Source: an uncultured Clostridia bacterium (lineage in GTDB: Bacteria; Bacillota; Clostridia; TANB77; CAG-508). From it: a stretch of 20,078 nt of DNA. Below, one piece after another: positions 14,801-20,078 of this stretch. Position 1 is the first letter of the stretch; each line of letters starts with the position of its first letter. The notes beneath the pieces are model-generated. The model did not search any database, was not told the origin of the DNA, and saw nothing but the letters and a program-made list of their open reading frames with translations. The stretch is from contig CANRGM010000013.1 in assembly GCA_947630155.1 (NCBI GenBank), positions 1 through 20,078 of the forward strand. The letters run 5' to 3'. The position numbers were made by a program, and so were the translations under genes.

Positions 14801-15814
14801 ATGTTAAACGATAGAAAAAAACGAATCTTACAAGCTATAGTAGATGAATATGTAGATACAGCAGAACCAGTTAGTTCAGGGGCAGTTATGAAAAAATATG
14901 GGATTGATTTTAGTAGTGCTACAATAAGAAATGAAATGGCTGAACTTGAAAAAGAAGGATATTTAGATAAAGTTCATACATCAAGTGGAAGAGTTCCTTC
15001 TGCAAAAGGATATAGGTTGTATGTTGATGAATTACTTAAAGAACAGAATTTAACTTTGGAGGAAACAAAATATATTAAAGAGAAATTACAAACTAAAGTA
15101 AATGAGATTGAAGAACTTACTAAAATAACAACAAATACATTATCTGAAATTACACATTATACTACAGTTGCAATTGGTCCTAAAAATAATGATCAATTAA
15201 TAGAAGAAATGAAATTTGTTTTATTAGGTTCCAGAATGATTATGTGTGTAATTATTACAGATGGAGGTTTAATAAAGGAAGCTATAATTAAATTTGATGA
15301 AGATATAAAAGAAGAACAGGTTCAAAATTTAAATTATATTTTTAATGCAAAACTAAAAGGAAAGCCTTTTGAAAAAATTGATAAACCAATAGAAGAATAC
15401 ATTTTTTCAGAACTTAATTATAGTATAGAAGTTATAAAAACTATAATTGACCAAATTAATAAAGTTATTGAGAAAACAGAAGAAATTTATTATGAAGGAA
15501 CAAATAAAGTTTTTGAACAACCAGAGTTTCAAGATATTCAAATAGCTAAAAATTTTATAAATATATTAGATAAGAAAGATTTGTTTATAGATTTATTGAA
15601 CTCGGAATTTACAGATGATATCAATGTTTATATTGGTGATGATGATGCAGAAGATGGATTAAAAGATTTCAGTGTTATTACTTTTAAACAGAAAATAAAT
15701 GATAGAGAAATGGGAACAATAGGAATTATAGGACCAAAAAGGATGGATTATTCAAAGGTTATTTCTGTTATGAAATATATTAAAGGATTAATGGGAAATG
15801 GAGGAAAGAATTGA
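14801..15814 (+). CDS. hrcA: HrcA, heat-inducible transcription repressor
   Basis: Repressor of class I heat-shock genes that binds CIRCE with help from GroEL. The 337 residues match the family length. The N-terminal winged helix covers ~1-75 (KKRILQAIVDEYVDTAEPVS, SSATIRNEMAELEKEGYL, TSSGRVPSAKGYRLYVD); the central GAF-like and inserted dimerisation parts follow; the C-terminal stretch GTIGIIGPKRMDYSKVI is typical. ATG 14801 is preceded by AGAGGTG. It is the first gene of the operon, 50 bases after the CIRCE element, and overlaps grpE through TGATG. Confidence 0.97.
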   Translation: MLNDRKKRILQAIVDEYVDTAEPVSSGAVMKKYGIDFSSATIRNEMAELEKEGYLDKVHTSSGRVPSAKGYRLYVDELLKEQNLTLEETKYIKEKLQTKVNEIEELTKITTNTLSEITHYTTVAIGPKNNDQLIEEMKFVLLGSRMIMCVIITDGGLIKEAIIKFDEDIKEEQVQNLNYIFNAKLKGKPFEKIDKPIEEYIFSELNYSIEVIKTIIDQINKVIEKTEEIYYEGTNKVFEQPEFQDIQIAKNFINILDKKDLFIDLLNSEFTDDINVYIGDDDAEDGLKDFSVITFKQKINDREMGTIGIIGPKRMDYSKVISVMKYIKGLMGNGGKN

Positions 15815-16347
15815 TGGAAAAAGCTTTAGAAGAAAATTTAGAAGAGAATATTGAGCAAAAGAAAGATTCTGGTAATGAAGTAAATGAAAATGTTCTAAAT
15901 GATTTAAAAGAAAAACTGCAAGTTCAAAGAGCAGAACTGGATGACAAAGAAGATAGACTTAAAAGATTGATGGCTGAATTTGACAATTTCAAGAAAAGGA
16001 GTGCTAAAGAAAGAGAAGGATTATATAATTCAGTATTATCAGACATAGCTATTTCATTATTGCCAGTAATAGATAATCTTGAGAAAGCAGTTAGTGTACA
16101 AACAGAGGATAACAATTACAAAGTTGGGGTTGAATTAGTGTTAAAACAATTCAAAGATGTTTTGAAAGCAAATGGAATTAATGAAATTGAAACTATAGGA
16201 AAAACCTTTGATCCAGAATTACATGAAGCAGTAAGCTCTGTTGAAGATGATACATTAGGTGTTCAGGAGATTAAAGAGGAGTACAGAAAAGGTTACATGA
16301 TTGGTAACAAAGTTATTAGACATTCTTTAGTTGTTGTAGCTAATTAA
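15814..16347 (+). CDS. grpE: GrpE, nucleotide exchange factor for DnaK
   Basis: GrpE releases ADP from DnaK. At 177 residues from ATG 15814 (GGAGGA upstream; the ATG overlaps the hrcA stop as TGATG, indicating coupled translation), it has an acidic N-terminus, a long coiled coil (~25-65, LNDLKEKLQVQRAELDDKED) and the beta-wing domain with LLPVIDNLEKAV, FDPELHEAV and KGYMIGNKVIRHSLVVVA. Second gene of the HrcA-controlled operon. Confidence 0.96.
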   Translation: MEKALEENLEENIEQKKDSGNEVNENVLNDLKEKLQVQRAELDDKEDRLKRLMAEFDNFKKRSAKEREGLYNSVLSDIAISLLPVIDNLEKAVSVQTEDNNYKVGVELVLKQFKDVLKANGINEIETIGKTFDPELHEAVSSVEDDTLGVQEIKEEYRKGYMIGNKVIRHSLVVVAN

Positions 16348-16483
16348 GCAAAAAATCATGGATATTTTAAAAATATCTAATTGAAAATGTGAGTTAGTTA
16401 TAATGATTAATCAATATAAATTTATACTAAAGAATAGAAATTTAAGAAAAGTATAATTAAAATTTTTAAGGAGGAATTTTAAA
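16348..16483. other. grpE-dnaK spacer with small palindrome
   Basis: This 136-base spacer holds one AT-only palindrome (GATATTTT-A-AAAATATC, 16361-16377) and the strong dnaK ribosome site AAGGAGGA. No consensus promoter or T-tailed hairpin is seen, so dnaK is likely read from the hrcA promoter; the palindrome could be a processing or stabilising stem. Confidence 0.5.
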
Positions 16484-18349
16484 ATGGGAAAGATTATAGG
16501 AATAGACTTAGGAACAACAAATTCATGTGTTGCAGTTATGGAAGGTGGAGAAGCGGTAGTTATACCAAATGCTGAAGGTAATAGAACTACACCATCTGTA
16601 GTTGCTTTTTCAAAAAATGGAGAAAGATTAGTTGGACAAATTGCTAAACGTCAAGCTGTTACAAATCCAGATAACACAGTTATATCAATAAAAAGAAAAA
16701 TGGGTACAGATTCAAAAGTAAATATTGAAGGTGATGAATTTTCACCACAAGAAATTTCTGCTATGATTTTACAAAAACTTAAATCAGATGCTGAAAGTTA
16801 TTTAGGACAAAAAGTTACACAAGCTGTTATTACAGTTCCTGCATATTTTAGCGATTCACAAAGACAAGCAACTAAAGATGCCGGTAAAATAGCAGGTTTA
16901 GAGGTTCTAAGAATTATAAATGAGCCAACAGCTGCAGCTTTAGCTTATGGTGTTGATAAAGATAATACAGAACAAAAAATCATGGTTTATGATTTAGGTG
17001 GAGGTACATTTGATGTATCTATACTAGATATTGGTGATGGTGTATTTGAAGTTTTAGCTACAAGTGGTAATAACAAATTAGGTGGAGATGATTTTGATGA
17101 AAGAATTATCAATTACCTTGTTTCAGAATTCAAAAAATCAAATGGAATAGATTTATCTCAAGATAAAAGTGCTATGCAAAGATTAAAAGAAGCTGCTGAA
17201 AAAGCTAAAATTGAGTTATCAGGAATGCAACAAACAAATATTAATTTACCATTTATTACAGCAGATAGTACAGGACCAAAACATTTAGATATTACATTAA
17301 CAAGAGCTAAATTTGAAGAATTAATTGGAGATTTAGTTGAAAGTACAACAGGACCTGTAAATCAAGCTTTAAAGGATGCTGGATTAACAGCAAATGATAT
17401 TGCTCAAATTCTTTTAGTTGGTGGTTCTACAAGAGTTCCATTAGTACAAGAAACAGTTAAGAAAATAACAGGAAAAGAGCCAAACAAAGGTATTAACCCA
17501 GATGAATGTGTTGCAATAGGTGCAGCTATTCAAGGTGGTGTATTATCTGGAGATGTTAAAGATTTAGTATTATTGGATGTAACACCATTATCATTAGGTA
17601 TTGAAACATATGGTGGAGTATTTACTAAATTAATTGAAAGAAATACAACAATACCAACAAAAAAATCACAAGTATTCTCTACAGCAGCAGATGGTCAAAC
17701 AAGTGTTGAAGTTCATGTTTTACAAGGTGAAAGAGAAATGGCTGCTTATAACAAAACTTTAGGAAGATTCAATTTATCAGGAATTCCTGCTGCTCCAAGA
17801 GGAGTACCACAAATTGAAGTTACATTTGATATAGATGCAAATGGTATTGTTCATGTATCTGCAAAAGATATGGCTACAGGAAATAGTCAACAAGTTTCTA
17901 TTACTGCTAGTACAAATTTATCAGATGAAGATATTGAAAAAGCTGTTAAAGATGCTGAAGCTCATGCAGCAGAAGATAAGAAGAGAAAAGATGATATTGA
18001 AACTAGAAATAATGCTGAGAGTTTAGTTTATAATTGCCAAAAGACACTTGATGAGTTGGGTGATAAGATAAGTGGTGAGGAAAAAGCTAAAGCTGAGACA
18101 GAGATTGACAATGTTAAGAAAGCTTTGGAAGGTTCTGATACTGAGGCTATTAAACAAGCAACTGAGAAACTGACTACTGTATTTTTCTCTATTTCTGAAA
18201 AATTGTATTCTGCTAATAATGCTAATGCAGCAGCTGGTGCTGAAGGAACTGAGAGTGCTGATGGTGCTCAAGGTGCAGGACCTAATGTTGATGAGAATGG
18301 TAATGTGTATGATGCAGATTATAAGGTAGAAGATGATGATAATAAATAA
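16484..18349 (+). CDS. dnaK: DnaK (Hsp70) chaperone
   Basis: ATP-dependent cytoplasmic chaperone of 621 residues. The ATPase domain (~1-360) has the phosphate-1 loop IGIDLGTTNSCVAVMEGG, the DLGGGTFDVSIL phosphate-2 motif and the adenosine motif ILLVGGSTRVPLVQ. The linker KDLVLLDVTPLSLGIETYGG leads to the substrate-binding domain and helical lid, ending in an Ala/Gly-rich tail and DDDNK. As in other Gram-positive bacteria, the N-terminal domain lacks the ~24-residue insertion of Gram-negative DnaK (KRKMGTDSKV runs directly into the next segment). AAGGAGGA lies ten bases before ATG. It works with GrpE and DnaJ encoded on either side. Confidence 0.98.
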   Translation: MGKIIGIDLGTTNSCVAVMEGGEAVVIPNAEGNRTTPSVVAFSKNGERLVGQIAKRQAVTNPDNTVISIKRKMGTDSKVNIEGDEFSPQEISAMILQKLKSDAESYLGQKVTQAVITVPAYFSDSQRQATKDAGKIAGLEVLRIINEPTAAALAYGVDKDNTEQKIMVYDLGGGTFDVSILDIGDGVFEVLATSGNNKLGGDDFDERIINYLVSEFKKSNGIDLSQDKSAMQRLKEAAEKAKIELSGMQQTNINLPFITADSTGPKHLDITLTRAKFEELIGDLVESTTGPVNQALKDAGLTANDIAQILLVGGSTRVPLVQETVKKITGKEPNKGINPDECVAIGAAIQGGVLSGDVKDLVLLDVTPLSLGIETYGGVFTKLIERNTTIPTKKSQVFSTAADGQTSVEVHVLQGEREMAAYNKTLGRFNLSGIPAAPRGVPQIEVTFDIDANGIVHVSAKDMATGNSQQVSITASTNLSDEDIEKAVKDAEAHAAEDKKRKDDIETRNNAESLVYNCQKTLDELGDKISGEEKAKAETEIDNVKKALEGSDTEAIKQATEKLTTVFFSISEKLYSANNANAAAGAEGTESADGAQGAGPNVDENGNVYDADYKVEDDDNK

Positions 18350-18386
18350 TTTAGTATAAATTTGATTTTTATAAAAATGACTTTTG

Positions 18387-18416
18387 GGGTGTGATGCCGA
18401 TTCTAAGCATACACCC
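18387..18416 (+). other. Stem-loop in the dnaK-dnaJ spacer
   Basis: GGGTGTgATGC (18387-18397) pairs with GCATACACCC (18407-18416) with one bulged base and a nine-base loop. Only TTTAGATT follows, a weak T run. It may partly terminate transcription or protect the upstream mRNA end, lowering dnaJ relative to dnaK. Confidence 0.6.
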
Positions 18417-18473
18417 TTTAGATTGTAAGCAAAGTATAGAAAACATGGAATATTGAAGGAAAGGGAGTATAAG

Positions 18474-19619
18474 ATGGCTCAGAAGAGAGATTATTATGAG
18501 GTATTGGGTGTTAGTAAGAATGCTACTGATGAGGAATTAAAAAAGGCATATCGTAAGTTGGCAAAACAGTACCATCCTGATGCAAATCCAGATAATAAAG
18601 AAGAAGCTGAAAAAAAGTTTAAAGAACTTAATGAAGCCTATGAGGTGCTTTCTGATAGTCAAAAGAGACGTATGTATGATCAGTTTGGTCATGATGGACC
18701 TGCGGGATTTGGTGGAGGTAATCCTGGTGGGGGGTATTATTCATATTCGACTTCTGGTTTTAATGGTTTTGAAGATTTTGATTTAGGAGATATTTTCTCA
18801 TCTATTTTTGGAGGAGGAAGTGGTAGAAGTTCTAGAAGAAATAATGGACCAGTTAGAGGCGCTGATTTAAGGTATAATTTAGATATTACTTTTGAAGAGG
18901 CTTTTTTGGGTGTTGAAAAAGAGATTACAATTTCTAGAGATGAGACTTGTTCAACTTGCTCTGGAAGTGGTGCAAAACCAGGAACTTCAGTAGAAACATG
19001 TAAGGTTTGTGGTGGTACTGGTCAGATTAAGCAAGTTCAAAATACTATTTTAGGTCAGATGCAAACTAGTAGAACATGTTCAAATTGTCATGGTAGTGGT
19101 AAGGTTATTAAAGAGGTTTGTGATTCTTGTAAAGGCAAAGGTACTATAAGAAAACAGGCTAGAATTAAGGTTAAGATTCCAGCTGGAATTGATAGTGATC
19201 AATCTATTGTTTTGCGAGGAGAAGGTGAACCTGGGATTCGTGGTGGAGCAAAAGGTGATTTATACATAGTTGTTAAGATTAAGAAGCATAGTATTTTTAC
19301 TAGAAAAGGCTCTACTGTGTATTGTAATGTGCCTATTACTTTTACTCAAGCTGTATTAGGTGCAGAACTTGAGATTCCTATGGTTGATGGTAAAAAAGAA
19401 AAATTTAAAATTCCTGAAGGAACTCAGACTGGAACTGTATTTACAATAAAGGGCAAAGGGTTTAAGAATATTAATACTAATAGTAGTGGTAATTTTGTGT
19501 TTACTGTTAATGTTCAGGTTCCTAAACGTTTGTCTAAAGAACAAAGGGAGTTGTTGGTTCAGTTGGCTAAGACTATGAATGAGCAACCTCCGATTAAGAA
19601 AAAAGGAATTTTTGGTTAA
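18474..19619 (+). CDS. dnaJ: DnaJ (Hsp40) co-chaperone
   Basis: DnaJ delivers unfolded proteins to DnaK and stimulates its ATPase. I choose ATG 18474 (381 residues, MAQKRDYYEVLGV) with AAGGGAG upstream rather than the upstream TTG 18453. The J domain (~1-70) has the HPD motif in YHPDANP, followed by the Gly/Phe-rich region, four zinc-binding CxxCxGxG repeats (CSTCSGSG, CKVCGGTG, CSNCHGSG, CDSCKGKG; ~145-220) and the C-terminal substrate-binding domains. Complete type I DnaJ, last gene of the operon, with a terminator 10 bases downstream. Confidence 0.98.
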   Translation: MAQKRDYYEVLGVSKNATDEELKKAYRKLAKQYHPDANPDNKEEAEKKFKELNEAYEVLSDSQKRRMYDQFGHDGPAGFGGGNPGGGYYSYSTSGFNGFEDFDLGDIFSSIFGGGSGRSSRRNNGPVRGADLRYNLDITFEEAFLGVEKEITISRDETCSTCSGSGAKPGTSVETCKVCGGTGQIKQVQNTILGQMQTSRTCSNCHGSGKVIKEVCDSCKGKGTIRKQARIKVKIPAGIDSDQSIVLRGEGEPGIRGGAKGDLYIVVKIKKHSIFTRKGSTVYCNVPITFTQAVLGAELEIPMVDGKKEKFKIPEGTQTGTVFTIKGKGFKNINTNSSGNFVFTVNVQVPKRLSKEQRELLVQLAKTMNEQPPIKKKGIFG

Positions 19620-19628
19620 AATATAGAC

Positions 19629-19664
19629 CCTCAAATTGTATAATACAATTTGAGGATTTTTTTT
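19629..19664 (+). terminator. Rho-independent terminator of the dnaK operon
   Basis: A perfect 12-base stem (CCTCAAATTGTA with TACAATTTGAGG) with a three-base loop is followed by A and eight T residues. Confidence 0.95.
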
Positions 19665-19700
19665 GGGGGGTACAGTGTTTATGTGCTTATGCAGTAGGCC

Positions 19701-19951
19701 GTCAAAAAATTTAGTATAAGTATGTCGGTGGCTAGATATTGTTTTGAAAATGTTTCCCAACAGCGCACAGAGAGTAATAATTCCTGAGTGCGATGGTCGA
19801 ATTGCTGTATGGCAGTGAGTAAGCATATAGACGTTTTAGTTTTTGTGGTGGTCTGGGGAATTATAACTCTCTGTAGCTAGCCGGTCCCCACTTAAGCCAC
19901 ATTTTCAAAACAATATCTAGCCACCCACATACTTATACTAAATTTTTTGAC
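19701..19951. mobile_element. 251-base element with 52-base inverted repeats (MITE-like)
   Basis: Arms 19701-19752 and 19900-19951 are inverted copies with a single mismatch (C 19725 against C 19927). A second inverted match of about 18 bases (ACAGAGAGTAATAATTCC against its partner near 19860-19877) lies inside the arms, so most of the element could fold into one long hairpin with internal loops. No ORF with family features lies inside, and no target duplication is clear. It resembles a non-autonomous transposable element, but a structured RNA cannot be excluded. GTAG-type bases flank both ends (AGTAG before, CTACT after). Confidence 0.6.
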
Positions 19952-20023
19952 TACTCTGTAGTGATTTTTTGGGGGTGAGTTGTGATAATGTTTGGAGAAT
20001 GGTGGAAAAAATTCTAAAAAGTA

Positions 20024-20052
20024 TTGATTTTAATCAAATAATTTTGTATAAT
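20024..20052 (+). promoter_or_regulatory. Promoter of the gene leaving the window
   Basis: TTGATT at 20024-20029 and TATAAT at 20047-20052 with a 17-base spacer. An ATG occurs at 20060, seven bases after the -10 box. Confidence 0.7.
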
Positions 20053-20059
20053 AACAATT

Positions 20060-20078
20060 ATGTTAAATGAATTAAAAG
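20060..20078 (+). CDS. Possible partial gene start at the window edge
   Basis: ATG at 20060 is followed by five further codons (MLNELK) before the window ends. With the -10 box ending at 20052 the transcript would start at or one base before this ATG, so the message would be leaderless if this start is used. The real start may be further downstream. Very low information. Confidence 0.25.

Noticed and set aside
16361..16377. AT-only palindrome before dnaK as a second CIRCE or terminator
   Set aside because: It lacks the TTAGCA/TGCTAA arms and has no T run after it.
19356..19826. 156-codon minus-strand open frame
   Set aside because: It runs antisense through dnaJ, the terminator and the left inverted repeat, without motifs or a convincing start region.

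Overview
The window is AT-rich DNA from a low-GC Gram-positive bacterium, most likely an uncultured Clostridia-type member of the Bacillota. The evidence is the hrcA-grpE-dnaK-dnaJ operon under a CIRCE-type operator, a T-box leader in front of prolyl-tRNA synthetase, WhiA, strong AGGAGG-type ribosome sites and many TTGACA/TATAAT promoters with 17-base spacers. The species cannot be named from this sequence.

Layout. Positions ~150-4746 and ~4941-9368 are two tandem copies of one accessory module of about 4.6 kb. Each copy has, in order: a promoter; a tiny leader ORF with an in-frame (AG)n tract encoding alternating Arg-Glu; a long conserved hairpin followed by a short T run; a membrane-anchored protein with a C-terminal FGE/SUMF1-like (C-type-lectin-fold) domain; a GC-rich hypervariable 3' end; a separate hairpin without a T tract; and a secreted or anchored protein with a predicted seven-bladed beta-propeller, MucBP-like repeats and a CnaB-like domain. 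The GC-rich, A-poor 3' ends sit where diversity-generating retroelement (DGR) variable regions sit, and each is followed by a stem-loop as in DGR target genes. No reverse transcriptase or template repeat lies in the window, so a DGR acting in trans is an inference.

Positions ~9389-11125 hold proS with its promoter and T-box leader. A divergent stand-alone RelA/SpoT-type synthetase gene of higher GC content follows on the minus strand (11218-12087). Then come whiA, hemW and a 59-residue membrane protein. The heat-shock operon hrcA-grpE-dnaK-dnaJ fills 14695-19664. A 251-base element with near-perfect 52-base inverted repeats follows, and the window ends at a promoter and start codon of a gene that runs off the edge.

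How the genes fit together: the right-hand 10 kb is ordinary housekeeping (translation, division/morphology regulation, heme chaperoning, protein folding) plus one probably acquired alarmone-type synthetase. The left-hand 9 kb looks like a duplicated surface-display locus in which a hypervariable lectin-fold receptor is made together with a large adhesin. Both variable regions carry frame-breaking indels confined to the GC-rich segment, so either the variable proteins are currently truncated or altered at the C-terminus, or the assembly has merged diversified alleles.
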